This document shows positions 24,607 to 37,138 of a stretch of 64,000 bases of DNA, piece by piece. Where the stretch lies: positions 27,232,501 through 27,296,500 of the forward strand of contig NC_064426.1 in assembly GCF_023375975.1 (NCBI RefSeq), read 5' to 3'. Numbering within the stretch: position 1 is the stretch's first letter; each line of letters begins with the position of its first letter. Below the pieces are notes generated by a model that searched no databases, was not told where the DNA came from, and was given only the letters and a program-made list of their open reading frames with translations. The position numbers were made by a program, and so were the translations under genes. This DNA comes from Astyanax mexicanus. Lineage: Eukaryota; Chordata; Actinopteri; Characiformes; Acestrorhamphidae.

Positions 24607-26919
24607 GTCACAGTCAGGCCTCGCTTAGACTCGATAATTTATGTTGCCTTGCCATGAGAGTGCTGTCCAGTGTTCATCTCTCTCACAAGATAACACCTCA
24701 ACTTTTACAGGACAGTGTTAGTGTTTTCAAGCCATTCCCTAAGGAAACACTTCAAGATCAGATTAAATACTGTCCCGTAACTTTTGGCACATCATTGCAT
24801 TTATCACAGTGGTTTAGTATCTTCATTATGTCTATGAGATAAAGACATTATGGCTGTCTGAAGAGTGTGTGTGCATGATTAAGCCTGAGAGTTTCACTCA
24901 ATTAAGCATCTTTAATGCCATCAGCAGTTGCCTAAAAAGAACTACAGAGTGAAGAAGGCATGAGGAAGATGGAAGAAGACTACTTTTACAATACTGAGCA
25001 TGTATCCTACATTCACCCTCATTCTCATAACTCATGGTTTACTCTCACATTAGTCATAATTTGCCATTATCTCACTTTATATGACTATTATTCTGCTGCA
25101 TTCTCGTTATCTCTTACGCTATACGGGGTCAGCCAGAGAGGGAAGGGATTCCCTTGAATCTTAAGTCTTATCAAGGCTTCTTCCTTTTGATATAAGGATT
25201 TTGGCTTGCACAAACTAGGCATAGATTTCTGTGACCTTCATTTGTGACAGCATCCATCATGAAAATGCACTACATACTGTAAATGTACTTTAATTTAATT
25301 GTTGATCATTCTATTAATGTTTATCTTTTTATCTAATGTGGATTATTTGTTAACCAATGTGTTAAATATTTAATATAATTAAAGAAGCTGAGAGTGGGGG
25401 CAATATAAAAAATACAGAAATATAATGTCAGTTTCTATATCTTTTGTTAAAACTATATTCAGATCTTCTCGTGTTTTTAGTGTGGCTTTAATTCTGTCAC
25501 TTTCTTGTCCCGTTCCATGTCTCTGTGGTATCTTTCTCCTCTGTGCCTGTATTCTTTTCCCACGTGCTCCCCTGCACATGGCCCTGTGTGCTGCTCCGTG
25601 TCTGCCCTAGCCATCTTCCCCTCGTGACTATCTGTAGCTCCGCCCCCTTGTTACCTGTCCCCAGGTGTTTCCTGTCTCTTTCCCACCTCCGCGTCTCCCT
25701 TGCTGCAGCACCCTGAAAGTGACAGTAACACTGATGTGATTATTGGTTTGAAACTTGAATAGTTCTTGACCTTTCAGAATATTCAGTCCACTTAATGTGT
25801 GTGAACTGTTTTGGGCTTTGATGGCCTCAAAAAACTTGAAATTTTAGAGTAGTGGAGAAAGATTAGACAGTTTATTCATTCCCAAAGTGGATCTATATGA
25901 CAATATGAAGGTCATTTAAGGGAACTCACTCGCTCGCTTAACTGTATCCCAAAACAGAAAACAAATTTACTTTACACTTAAATTAAATTACAGATGAAAT
26001 CCTTCTCTGACCACCTTTGATTGTAATCCGATCACAGTGTGTCTTGGGGTTGTTTGCACCTGGGTTTCATGCTGTTAGATCCTCTTCTGCATTTAAAAAA
26101 GACAGATACTTAATTTTTGATTACATTTGGATCACAGTGGGCCTTGGTTGTGTCTTTTTATGTGGCTTTTTCAGGACTGGGTTCTGTTTACACTTGTCAC
26201 TAGTATGCGTCCCTAGTATGACCAGATTTTGCTTTCCCCCATGAATAACTAATTGAAACATACTTACTTTCCAATCTTAATCAGCTCACAATGTGTTTTG
26301 AGGGGTGTTTACACCTGGCTTCTTCAAGCGAAATCTTAGCATGAACCAGTCACCAAGAGCACAAGAGTCTGAGCCAAGATTAATTCGTTTTTGACATTGT
26401 AATCATTTGGTCTGGTTAGATTTAGTTTGTCACTAAAATTACTAAGCCACATTTTCACCAACAAAAGTAGGTACCTGTCCATTTTTCAGTTGATCTAGAC
26501 TAACATTTCTTCTTTTTGTCATACCAAATTTTGGTCCTTAGTTCTGCACTTTGGTTCACAACACCTTTCACACCTACTTTTCTGAATCCTGATTTGAACG
26601 GTGAAAGTGAAAGATAGAAAATTTGAACTAAATTTCAGTTGTTTCATAGCAGTTTCCAAGTAATTGAAACAGTTGGATTCTTCATAGGCTCTTTATTTAT
26701 TTCTCTCTCTCTCTCTCTCTCTCACTCGCTCTCAGTCAGCAATATTGCTACTAGCATGATGACAGAACTCTTGTTACATCACAACACGAGACAAGTGTCC
26801 TCCGTCGCACAGGGGGAAAAGCGTTGGTGAGAGTGAGAGTTTGTCTCTCCAAATTTGTAAAACGTCCTTTCCCCCTTGCCTTTTCCCTTAGTCTCGTTCT
26901 AAAGGGGGTATCATTCACC
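24607..26919. other. No gene seen apart from the LTR-like fragment
   Basis: Between 26029 and 26330, three diverged copies of a GATCACAGTGTGTCTTGG ... TGTTTACACCTGG unit form a loose repeat. A CT microsatellite lies at 26701-26733. Confidence 0.45.
25495..25735 (+). mobile_element. Truncated copy of the LTR-like family
   Basis: Shares CACGTGCTCCCCTGCAC, GTAGCTCCGCCCCCTTG and CCCCAGGTGTTTCC with the 5' half of 57932-58692 but stops before the TATA motif. Confidence 0.5.
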
Positions 26920-27480
26920 CATGGCTGGGTTTCCATGGCCACGAGGGACGAGCCAATCAGAGCGCAGGACCACCATGTGTTTCAGACGAGGAGAAGAGCC
27001 CGCTGGCGACACAGATGCTAGCATGCTAATGCTAACCCAGCATCCTTCTGTCTCCTCCTCTCTGTCAACTCTCCTTCATTTGCCTCCTCTCTCGCTACCC
27101 CGTCGCACTCCGTCCTAATCCGCTGTGCTCTCTCTGCTGCTTCTTGTGCCCTTCTGCTGTTTTAGGCAGCCTAATGCTTTTCATAATGTGTTCTTGTTTG
27201 TCACTGTTTCTCTCCTGCAGGGAAGATATGAATAATGAGAGAAAGTAGAGATGGGCAGAATGAGGGAGGGCAAGAAAGAAAGAGAGAGAGAGAGAGAGAA
27301 AGTTTCCCCTTAGACAAACAAGTGCTAACTCAACATGTTTAGACAGTCAGAAGGAGATTTCGGTTAGGAATGTAACTGCTCTCCCCTCCAGACGTGTGCG
27401 TCTGCGCCGGAGAGAGAGTGTATTTATAACGGCTGTGTGAGGGAGGGAGGGAGGGAGACAGAGACAGAAACAGAGTTTGG
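26920..27480 (+). promoter_or_regulatory. Possible promoter region with CCAAT and TATA-like motifs
   Basis: CCAAT at 26953-26957 lies in moderately CpG-containing sequence. A TATTTATAA motif lies at 27421-27429, followed by purine-rich sequence and a GGGA run. The GA-rich tracts (about 27275-27300, 27437-27470) are low complexity. No splice signal or coding frame clearly follows. This is weaker than the 15.4 and 18.2 kb candidates. Confidence 0.2.
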
Positions 27481-27872
27481 AGAGTTTAAATGTCGTCTAT
27501 CAGAGCGAAGAGCAGAGCAGGCAATGTAAATATTTTTCTAGCCTCACAGCGACAAGATTTTCACTACAGCATGGAGTCATAATCCCTGGAAACAGTCTAC
27601 AGTTATTGGTGAAGTTTATGCTGGGGACAGGGTCCCTCCGTTTCTTGAGAAGTCTGATCTTGTCCATTGCCTATTAAAGCTGTAGTCTGGTAAAACTCTT
27701 TGATATATTATCTTGTAACAGAAACCTCTTAACTTTAAAAATAACTACTAAACTTCTTACATACATACATGCATACACATTATCCCAGAACCGGACATCC
27801 GGAGCAGCTGTAAATGTGAACTCAAATATCCCTAGTGCAAAATCTGGGCAAGGTTCAAATGAGCCCATGTGA

Positions 27873-28104
27873 AGGGCTGGGTATTGGTTTTAAAAATTTT
27901 AATACCAATACAATACTTTGAATTTGATACCGATACCCAAACAATACTTTTTCCGATACCTTGTAAATGTAAATTGTAACCAAAAATATAAAAACGGGTT
28001 ACTTATTCCAAACAACTTATTTATTTAATAGCCGACATGATTTAGGTAGTACAGAGATATTTCAGTCAGTGCCTTTTTGGTTTCAAATTTCTGTACCCAG
28101 CCCT
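27873..28104. mobile_element. Short copy of the GGGCTGGGTA hAT-like element
   Basis: 232 bases, AGGGCTGGGTATTGG to ...GTACCCAGCCCT, with a direct ATGTGA on each side (27867-27872, 28105-28110). This suggests an 8-bp duplication with two altered bases. Confidence 0.7.
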
Positions 28105-28669
28105 ATGTGAGAATAGGGCAGGTAATTTTCCTGAGAATTCAAAGTTAGTCTTTTGCCTGTGCTACACAGGCACCACCCCTTGCCTCAACAACACAAAACA
28201 AGTGTAAACACAAAAATGCTATCTTCAGCTGGAGCATCTCTGAATAGAGTCTGGACCCAATTCTCTGGACATCTAAGAGTTTAAGAGAGATATACAGTAC
28301 CAGTAAAAAAGTTAGGGATGTTATTTAGAATCATGTAGTAAACTTGATTAAAAAAGTGTTAAACAAACCAAAATACTGTAGGTGGCTTTCACCTGGGGTG
28401 CTGTTAACTTGTGCTTTCTGAGGCTGGTAACTCTGATGAACATACACATCATAACATTTTTGATGGTCTTTGCAACTGCACTTAAAGATACTTTCTGGAA
28501 GATCTGGAAAATCCAATTCACTGATCTTCATTTCTTAAAGTATTTTTTTCTTTTCTTAGTTGAGTAGTTTTTGCCATAATATGGACTAAATTAATATGGG
28601 TCTGCAATTAAGTTTGGCCACGGGCCAGATATTTTTCAAGCCATTATGTGGCGGACCACAAAAAAAAAA

Positions 28670-28900
28670 CTGTTTAGGAAAATAAAGTGTAATGGGATGG
28701 AGTGCTACAGACCAGTAGCTCTCCAGCCCAGAGGGCTGTTGAACCCAATTGCAGAACATTCGATTTCAAAGATGGTAAACCCAAGTAGATCTCCCGATCA
28801 CGCGGGATCGAACCCGTGCCGTCAGGGTCCCGGTCCAATACACTACCACTGCCCCAGCTAGTGAATTGGGACACGGCTGGGGAAAAACGCCTTTATAAGG
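28670..28900 (-). mobile_element. tRNA-derived SINE-like repeat on the minus strand
   Basis: On the minus strand GCTGGGGCAGTGGTAGTGTA (A box) precedes GGGTTCGATCCC (complement at 28804-28815, B box). The body includes blocks that read CTACTGGTCTGTAGCACTCC and ends near a poly(T)/(A) run at 28659-28668. Confidence 0.65.
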
Positions 28901-29044
28901 AGATACGGAACCCAAGAACGAGCGGAAAAACAAGAATGGACAGAAACTAAAGTCATACCAACTCTACCTCTTCATAACACAGCTGATGCTCCCAAACACA
29001 TTAAGAAATTCAAATTATTAACTCTTTATGAGTTTAGCACAGCT

Positions 29045-29280
29045 GTTAACTGAAAACCATTCCAGGTGACTCTACCTCATAAATCTGACTGAGAAAATCC
29101 TGCCAAGATGTGCAAATCTGTCATCTAAGTGAAAAGTGCTTAATATATAAATCATATTCTGGTTTGTTTAACACCTTGTTCTTCATAGTTTTTATTCATA
29201 GTTTGGATGACTTTAGTATTAATCTACAATGCATTTTTTTTAGTTTAGGGTGTGTCCAAACTTTTATCTGGTAGTGTATT
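29045..29280 (+). mobile_element. Tc1-like 3' end fragment ending in a TIR
   Basis: Shares the GAAAACCATTCCAGGTGACT...GCCAAGATGTGCAAA block with 5305-5455. It continues to GTGTCCAAACTTTTATCTGG plus TAGTGTA, the recognised end of this fish Tc1 family. It is truncated at the 5' side. Confidence 0.6.
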
Positions 29281-30728
29281 AAAAAGCCACAAATGTTTTT
29301 GCACAATTTAAAAATACTTTTTAGCATGCTCAATGCAAATTACACATTCTTCCCAAAAACCTTTAGACTGTCAATTCGTCTTTGCAGAGCAATAATTAAT
29401 GTTTTAGATGTTAAAATCATTTTTAGAGTTAAAGTTCTATAGTGTATAAGAGCATAAGAGTTGTTTAGTGTTGTCTTGCAGTAACAGACAAATAAAAATG
29501 CTGGATTCAGAATGCAGATATCTGAAGCTAAGAATACAGAAATAGCAGGAGCTTCCAGATCGGCTAGCTGAGAATAACACAAAATCTTTCTCTGATATTT
29601 CTAATAATAAATGGGTTTTGAAAAAGCCCTATTATCCCGAGCTCTGTGTGTGCGTGTGCCAGTGTGTGTGGCTGCAGTGTCATATAAGTAATTGTGCCTC
29701 TCCGGAGAAGTATTATTGTCTCAGAATTTATTGTCTCCTTGGAACTGAGATTGTTCGAGTCTAATCTCTGGTTTCATTCCTAGACGACTATTATTTAGCG
29801 AAAGTGAGGTGATGGAATCATTTAATCCCTTGTGAAGTAAAGTACGTATATATAATTGCTGTGTGCACTCTCCCTCTCTCTTTGCTCACACACACACATA
29901 CACACACCTAGATTTGAGGCTTAGTAGCTCAGATTTTGGAAAAAAATCCCTCCAGTGGCAATCCATAGTTTCCATGGAGACTAAAATATCCCCCCAACCC
30001 CTACCCCCTATACTTGCCGTGTCTCTCCTCAGAACATCAACATCGTCCTCTGGCTCTTTCTTTCTTTTTTTATTTATTTCTGTTTATATCTGTAACTGCA
30101 CATTCCTGGGAGAGAAATTACAAATCAGAGTAAAGAGGCTATTAAACTCTACAATTTTACTGGGTGGTGCATTGGAACATGTAAAATGTTGATGAGTTTA
30201 AGGACAAAAGTTTGTTTGTATCAAATTTTATGTAAACAGACACATAATAACAATATGAAATTGTATCAATAATTTTTGTCTTTTCTTTTTATTCCATGCA
30301 AACAAGTTTGGATTTACTAGTCGGACTGTAGCTCTGAGAGTTCAGAAATAGCAAGCAGTAGGGGTGTGACGAAACACACATCTCGGGAGATAAAAGTATG
30401 TAGGTACTGCAGCTGGTTTTAAACCCAAAAAATTCACTCCTGTATGATTTCACATGAGTCTCTTCATACCTTACAACTTTTGTCACAATCCCACCAGTGA
30501 GGGATCTTTATTCAACTGGCAATCCCTCCTGAGGGTTATATACAATATGGCAACCTATGACTGAATCTCTATGGCATGCTTTTGCATCGTTTCAACTCAT
30601 TGTCTCCATGTTTGTCCACGACTCTGTGTTTCTCTGCAGTTTAAACCACAAAGGCTGAAGAATGTGTGGGTAGGCACATGAGGTTCGGCGGACCACAGAA
30701 TTAATGAAACACAGAATAATCTGTTAAT

Positions 30729-31719
30729 GTGTTTTTCTCACAATAAGGTGCACTTTAATTCCTTTAATTTTCCAAAAAATAGTCAGTTCACCTTATGATC
30801 CAGTGCGCCTGCTGCAAACCCCGGCTAACACTGCTGGAAAAGCATTAGCATTACCTGCTAACCATGCTAGTTCTTTAGCCGTTCAGAGGTGAGTATTATC
30901 AGCCTGCTGCTAACCCCGGCTAACACTGCTGGAGCAGCATTAGCATTACCTGCTAACCATGATAGTTCTTTAGATGTTCAGAGGTGAGTATATTATCAGC
31001 CTGTTGCCTGCTGATAACCCGGCTAGCACTGCTGGAGCAGCATTAGCATTATCCACTAACCACGCTAGTTCTTTTGCAGCTAAGAGGCGAGTATTATCAG
31101 CCTGTAGCCTGCTGCTAAACCCGGCTAGCACTGCTGGAGCAACATTAGCATTACTTGCAAACAATGCTAGCTCTTTTGCAGCTAAGAGGCGAGTATTATC
31201 AGCCTGTAGCCTGCTGCTAACCCTGGCTAGCACTGCTGGAGCAACATTAGCATTTCTTGCAAACCATGCTAGCTCTTTTGCCGTTCAAAGGTGAGTATTA
31301 TCAGCCTGTAGCCTGTGTGTTTACTCTGTTAAAACAAGCTACCTGGGACAAATGGCTACCTAGTATAGGACTAGCTTACCGGAACACTAAGGTTTCCTCA
31401 GTGTAGCACTGTCAGCATCATTAGCTAACCGCTAGCCTTAATGGGAATTTGCAAATTATAGCTTACTGTAAATAAACAGAAGCGCTTTACTCACCCAAAT
31501 AAACAGTTTTCAGGAGAGAAATCTGTGTAGTCATCAAGCGCTCGTTTGACTTTAAAACTTACTTAAGACCTGCTGAATTATAAGGAAAATATGCCGAACA
31601 GTCCTGACTGGTGTCGTATAATGCGCCTTATAATCATGTGTGCCTTGTGTATAAAAATAGGCATTTATTGATAGTGCTTTTTATAATCCGGTGCACCATA
31701 TAGTGCGAAAAATACGGTA
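30729..31719. mobile_element. TIR element carrying a minisatellite (copy 1)
   Basis: Left arm TTTTTCTCACAATAAGGTGC and right arm ...GTGCACCATATAGTGCGAAA plus AATACGG are inverted versions of the fish CCGTATTTTTCGCACTATAAGGCGCAC-type end. The interior holds a tandem array (30815-31310). Superfamily not assigned. Confidence 0.6.
30815..31310 (+). repeat. Minisatellite of about five ~92-106 bp units
   Basis: Each unit carries GCTAACCCCGGCTAACACTG, GGAGCAGCATTAGCATTACC, GCTAGTTCTTT and TCAGAGGTGAGTATTATCAG, with unit starts near 30815, 30907, 31013, 31112 and 31216. Its open frames are by-products of the repeat. Confidence 0.85.
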
Positions 31720-33431
31720 TATGTCTGTCTGCTCGAGCGGCTCACTCGAACAGAACAGCTCTGCAGTTTTACACCATAATGATCAAAAATTTGTATAGAT
31801 ACCTGTGCAAAAGTCTCGCAAAACACATTTAACACCTCACAAAAAATATTGTGCAGTTTTAATTTCAGCAGATGCAACAAATGCCTTAAGCTGTTGTTGT
31901 GTCAGGTTCAGCAGAACTCTTGGGGACACAACTGCTGTACACACTGTCCAAAAAAATGAAAATTAGAACAAAGGAGTGATATTATGACAGATAAGGACAA
32001 AGAACTGTGAAAAAAATAATAAAGAAGATGGTGGACTGAAAAATAGAGTTGGACTAAGTTCGCAGTTAATTCCTCTCACTTTTGTTTTTTCTATCCTTAC
32101 CCTCTGCTTTTCAGAACACATGAAAAAAACGGAGGAAGAAGAAAACTAAATAAGTGATAACTGTTGCTATTTACTGTGTTAATGTGTAAATATATTTAAC
32201 ATTTTTGAATTTAGAGTTTAATCAGATGGAAATTCACAATATAGTAGATCAACATAATCATTTCTTTGTAGCTCATCAGTTACATTGGTGTGTAAGGTTA
32301 TTTACCTAATAAACAAACAACAAATGTTTGGAATGCCCACTGAGAATATTACTCTGCTTTTAATGACCGGATTAGTGGATGAAGTTATGGTCAATTTCCT
32401 TAAAATAAAAAAGCCTGTTTGTGACTGTATCTGTTCAGTTGAGTATGCATGCTTTGCTAACAGCCATAAGCACATAAGAGAGAAAATGGCAATTCTGGGG
32501 CCCAAGCAGTTTTTGCGTCGCCTCTAATGCCTGCGAGGATGTTCAGTTCTTGTTCTTGGCTGCCTAGCTTGTAGTAAAATTAATCGAGAATCAGTTAATT
32601 GAGCGTTTAATTAGTGAATGAAAGACACAAATGAGCGGGAGGTCGCTGCTCTCATTTGCTGTGTGATTTCTGCAGCTTACTGTCTAAAAAAGAAAAGATA
32701 CTGTAGGTGCAACCAGTAAGAAGAGGCATGCATCCAGGGCTTGGCCGCATGACACCAGACAAAGAAATTTGTAAGGAGATTTACAAATTACTCCAATCAA
32801 TACAGTAATCCTATTTAGTGAAAGAGAGAAAGAGAGGGTGATAGAGAGAGGTAGAGGCAGAGATAAACTGAGGCATTTTGTGTGTCCTGGGGCTTTTTTC
32901 ACTTTAATTCTTTTAATTCAGCCTATTAGCAGAACAACCACTGCTAGATATTTGCTAAACCCTCATTAGCAACCCTCATTCGAGTGCATGTGCAGGCATT
33001 TGCTTTCCTGTGCTTGAATGCTTGCATAAGCAAACTGTACACAAGAGCTTTAAATGAACGTCCCGGACCGTTCATTGGTTTACTCTCATTTGGACTGTCA
33101 ACATCAACATCATGCTAGGTGGAGGGACTTTGAGTAAAAATAGAAGCGATCAGAGGAAAATGAAGGGTACCCAACTGAGGCTAATTGAGGTGAAGACTGA
33201 TTCCTGGGCTCAAAGCCTACCGTCTGTTCAGTATGACCTGCTACACTAGGGGATGTTGGTAGGAGGCTTCTTGTAGGTATGGTTTGGGGTTGGGAAGAGT
33301 TGGGGTGTGTCCTCATCACCACCTGGTATGCTCTGATATCTTAACACATTTTGCATCTTTTATTGATTTTTTTATGCAGCTTAAATTGTATTTTTATGGA
33401 TGTGTCAATATGACTTTACAATAAATCAACA
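31720..33431. other. No gene seen; TAAT-rich block near 32575-32665
   Basis: Non-repetitive sequence. 32578-32660 is dense in ATTAAT/TTAATTGAG/TTTAATTAG motifs, enhancer-like. No coding evidence. Confidence 0.4.
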
Positions 33432-33935
33432 GAGGGAGCTCTTCACACTGCAGATTATGCTCATATAAAATCACTAGGCTGGATGTAGAGTGAGGCAGAG
33501 CATGGTGGAGCAACCGAAAAGGTCCTTCGTGGAGTTTGAACTAATGTAAGATCCTTATTTTTCACATTTTCACAGGACACCCAACAGCATTATCACACAT
33601 CACATTTTTTGTTTGTATCATACAATACACCAATGATTGCAGGTCTCTCTCTGATGATGTTTCAGTACCAGGTTCTAGATATAAGCTCAATAATGCTGGA
33701 TTTGGGGGAAAAAAGAGAGCCATTTTTGTGAGAAGGAAACTTAATGTATAATAACTTCCTTGACTAGTTTATACTACATAATATTGATGCAAACCAGAGG
33801 TTATGTACGATATAGACAAAAATACTCCAAAAAAGATGCTCCAAAACTGTTATAAAACCTAATAAATAAGGACACATTAGTTTCAACTCCTAAATACAGT
33901 TTTCAGCACTTGACTTGAATGCACTCGCTAAGAAG

Positions 33936-34801
33936 TACCGTATTTTTTGCACTATAAGGCCCACTCAAAATCCTTTAGTTTTCCCAAAAATCATCAGTGC
34001 GCTTTATAATCCGGTGCGCCTTATGTATGAAATGTACCAGTCAGGTTGTAAGTAGCAGTAAAGCCACTCCACTGAAGTGCAGCATTATACAGGAGTTTTA
34101 GTTTAGTTCTCCAGCAGTATTAACATTAGCCACTAACTGTGCTAAACACTAGCTCTTTAGCTGTCCAGAGGTAAGTATTATTGGACTGTAGCCTGCTGCT
34201 AACCTTGGCTAGCACTGCGGGAGCAGCATTAGCATTAGCCGCTAACCACAACACTAGCTCTTTTGCCGTTCAGAGGTGAGTATATCAGACTCTAGCCTGC
34301 TGCTAACCTCGGCTAGCACTGCGAGAGCAGCATTAGCATTAGCCGTTAACCACAATACTAGCTCTTTTGCCGTTCAGAGGTGAGTATATCAGCTGCTAAC
34401 CTCGGCTAGCACTGCGGGAGCAGCATTAGCATTAGCCGTTAATCACAATACTAGCTCTTTTGCCATTCAGAGGTGAGTATATCAGACTCTAGCCTGCTGC
34501 TAACCTCGGCTAGCACTGCGGGAGCAGCATTAGCATTAGCCGTTAACCACAATACTAGCTCTTTTGCCGTTCAAAGGTGAGTATATCGGATTGTCTTTTT
34601 AAAACAAGCTATGTGAGACGAACTGCTAGTTGATATCTCCCTGGTTTATCGGAACACCCAGTGGCAAAACCTGCCGAATTAGAAGGAAAACATGGCAACA
34701 AATGCACCTTATAGTCCGGTGCGCCTTGTGTATGAAAATAGAGCAGAAAACACACATTTATTGATAGTGTGCCATATAATAAGGTGCACAAAAATACAAT
34801 A
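33936..34801. mobile_element. TIR element carrying a minisatellite (copy 2)
   Basis: Starts TACCGTATTTTTTGCACTAT and ends AAGGTGCACAAAAATACAAT. The array at 34130-34585 uses the same unit type as copy 1 but with its own variants (CACTGCGGGAGCAGCATTAG). It sits between the inverted arms 33432-33505 and 34824-34895. Confidence 0.65.
34130..34585 (+). repeat. Minisatellite in TIR element copy 2
   Basis: About five units of roughly 85-105 bp containing CTAACCTCGGCTAGCACTGC and CTCTTTTGCCGTTCAGAGGT. The units are more alike within this array than to the 30.8-kb array, pointing to independent expansion. Confidence 0.8.
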
Positions 34802-35723
34802 GAGTCCTACCATACACTACCACACTCTACCTCACTCTACATCCAGCCTAGTTATGTCATGTGGGCATAGTCTACTGTATGAAGAGCTCCCACTGCAGGC
34901 ACTGATGCAGGTGGGCAATGCAATTTTATGCAAGTTTGCTGTTACTCATGATGTTATCACAGCTCTGACAACGAGTTTAATGTAAAACTAACTATATGAA
35001 AAATGTGATTAAAAAAAGTGTCGTGTGTGATGATAGGTTCGTCCATATTAATGTTAATCATAATCCAGCATTACATTTTTAAGTAAATGGTCCAGCTTCC
35101 CAGCTGTAGATGAGATGTTGTCTGTGGCCACTCATTCTAACAGAATCACATGATTTTATGGCTTGATATGCTATTGTTAATTTTAAAACCCCTTTTCTCT
35201 CTTTTCCTCTTTCTCTTTTTTGTATTTTGGCAATATAACATTTCCACCTAATTTTATCTGAATGTTTTATTTTAAATTCTGTTTTTTTTTTGTTCTATTA
35301 AGGTATTTTTTATCTACGTTTTTAACATTTGCAAAAGCTTGACTACTAGCACTATTATCATACAGAATATCTCATTTGTAAAGCCTTCATAATGACTGGA
35401 CCATAGAATTTGACAAGTTATGTGAAATAAAATCTCATTACATTAAAATACACACAATTTAGAGTTGGATTCATTTAGATCCATATTAATGTAACATTTC
35501 TGACATATTCAACGCCATTATATATTTTTCTAGCTAAATAAAAACAGCTGTGCTCACAACACAATACATATTAATATGTTTCACAAATTTGACATCATAT
35601 AAGATTTTTTAATCGTATTTTGTTTTGCTTACATTACAACACAGTAGAAGTCTCCTCTGTGTTCTTGATTTAGCGGAAAAGAGAGTGAAGGTAGAAACAG
35701 AGGATGCTGCTTCCAGTTCCGTG

Positions 35724-35772
35724 CAGATGGATGAATGGATGGATGAATGGATGGATGGATGGATGGATGGAT
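35724..35772. repeat. (GGAT)n microsatellite
   Basis: Tetranucleotide array with two GAAT interruptions. Confidence 0.95.
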
Positions 35773-35881
35773 AAAATAATTGAAGTAAACCCCCAACCTT
35801 CCCTCCCTCCCCCAAAAGAGACACAAAAAAACACACATATTTCTACAATGTGGGCAGTATATGTGCTAAGCTATGACTAAG

Positions 35882-35906
35882 CTGTGTGTGTGTGTGTGTG
35901 TTTGTT

Positions 35907-35938
<32 letters not shown>

Positions 35939-36136
35939 ATTTCAGATAATAGGCTTGGCATGCAGGCCTTTATTTGTGTGTGTGTATTTGAGTATAAGTG
36001 TGAGTGTGCATTGGGGGGCAGTGCTGAGTCTTCTCTCTCCCCTCAGGCCTTTTTCAATTTGTGCATGCTTTGATGAGTGCAAGCCTGTGTGTGTGTGTGT
36101 GTGTGTGCGTGTGTGTGTGTGTGTGTGTGCGTGTGA
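35882..36136. repeat. Two (GT)n arrays
   Basis: GT runs at 35882-35939 (with TTTG interruption) and 36086-36136 (with CGT interruptions), separated by GT-rich but unremarkable sequence. Confidence 0.93.
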
Positions 36137-36504
36137 GGCAAGGTTTAGCCTGTCTTCTCCATTTTAAGCCCATTCTTACCCCCTATGCTTAGTTTCGGCA
36201 GTGTCCATGTTTAACACTGACGTCTCTGCAGGCCATGTTTTAATGCAGTGTTTTCCTAATTTGTCTCTACACTGTAGAACATCTTCAGGTTTGTTTAAAA
36301 AAGCAGCGCCTTCACTTTACTAATTCATATTTACTTATTCTCGGCACCCCTTCAGAGATTTGGCACGATATTAGGGTGCTTTCTCGCGAAAGCTGGGCAA
36401 TCTGATAATTTGTTTATTGTGAAAATTTAAATAGAGATGAATAAGTAGGCTATTGTCATCTATTAAACAACAGAAGAAGGAAAATTTGTTTTCTTCCAAA
36501 ATAT

Positions 36505-36725
36505 ATGGATGAGGCTTCGAGTCGTCCAGCAGGCTAAGCGCTGCCACTATGATCAAGAGGTCGCTGGTTTGAATCCTGTTCATGCAGCTTCCCATCAGCT
36601 ACTGGAGCCCCGAGAGAGCACAATTGTCCTTGTCCACCTTGTCTCTCTGGATGGGTAGATGTGCTGGTCTTCACCCTCCTAATTGGTCTTGTAAATTGGG
36701 GAGAAAATGGGATAAAAAATAAATA
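36505..36725 (+). mobile_element. tRNA-derived SINE-like repeat with A-rich tail
   Basis: GTCGTCCAGCAGGCTAAGCG (A-box region) and GGTTTGAATCC (36566-36576, B box) form the head. The body continues through TACTGGAGCCCCGAGAGAGC and ends GGGATAAAAAATAAAT. This head and body are familiar from otophysan fish SINEs. Confidence 0.7.
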
Positions 36726-36734
36726 TATACAACT

Positions 36735-37138
36735 CAACATTTCTCCCAAATTCCAAATAAAATATTTTCATTTAGAGCATTTATTTGCAGAAGATGAGAA
36801 ATGGCTGAAATAATACAAAAGATGCAGAGCTTTCAGACCTCAAATAATGCAAAGAAAACAAGTTCATATTTATTAAGTTTTAAGAGTTCAGAAATCAATA
36901 TTTGGTGGGATAACCCTGGTTTTTAATCACAGTTTCCGTGCATCTTGACATGTTCTCCTCCACCAGTCTTACACACTGCTTTTGGATCCTGGTGCAAAAA
37001 TTCAAGCAGTTCAGCTTGGTTTGATGGCTTGTGATCATCCATCTTCCTCTTGATTATATTCCAGAGGTTTTCAATTTTGTAAAATCAAAGAAACTCATAC
37101 TTTTTAGGTGGTCTCTTACTTTTTTTTCTAGAGCTGTA
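36735..37138 (-). mobile_element. Tc1-like element remnant, one end missing
   Basis: Same family as 16256-16756, entering at CAACATTTCTCCCAAATTCC and ending TCTAGAGCTGTA. It abuts the tail of the SINE-like repeat at 36505-36725, so one inserted next to or into the other. Confidence 0.75.

Larger units (their letters stand above)
28111..30728. other. No gene seen outside listed repeats
   Basis: Contains the SINE (28670-28900) and Tc1 fragment (29045-29280). The 29690-29830 stretch is non-repetitive with balanced composition. Confidence 0.45.
33432..34895. repeat. Inverted arms enclosing TIR element copy 2
   Basis: Left arm 33432-33505 (GGAGCTCTTCA ... CTAGGCTGGATGTAGAGTGA) pairs with right arm 34824-34895 (TCACTCTACATCCAGCCTAG ... 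GAAGAGCTCC). This suggests an older fold-back or TIR element into which the minisatellite-bearing element inserted. No target duplication is evident. Confidence 0.6.
34896..36504. other. No gene seen apart from microsatellites
   Basis: AT-rich sequence with the GGAT and GT arrays already listed. Confidence 0.55.

Noticed and set aside
28800..28880. Functional tRNA gene on the minus strand
   Set aside because: A and B box motifs are present, but no cloverleaf or anticodon arm folds, and the sequence runs on into a SINE body.
30815..31310. Repeat-protein-like frames (SRLQADNTRLLAAKELA units) and a CRISPR-like array
   Set aside because: The frames exist because of the ~95-bp minisatellite; units lack the short conserved repeat and unique spacer pattern of CRISPR, which is also not expected in an animal genome.
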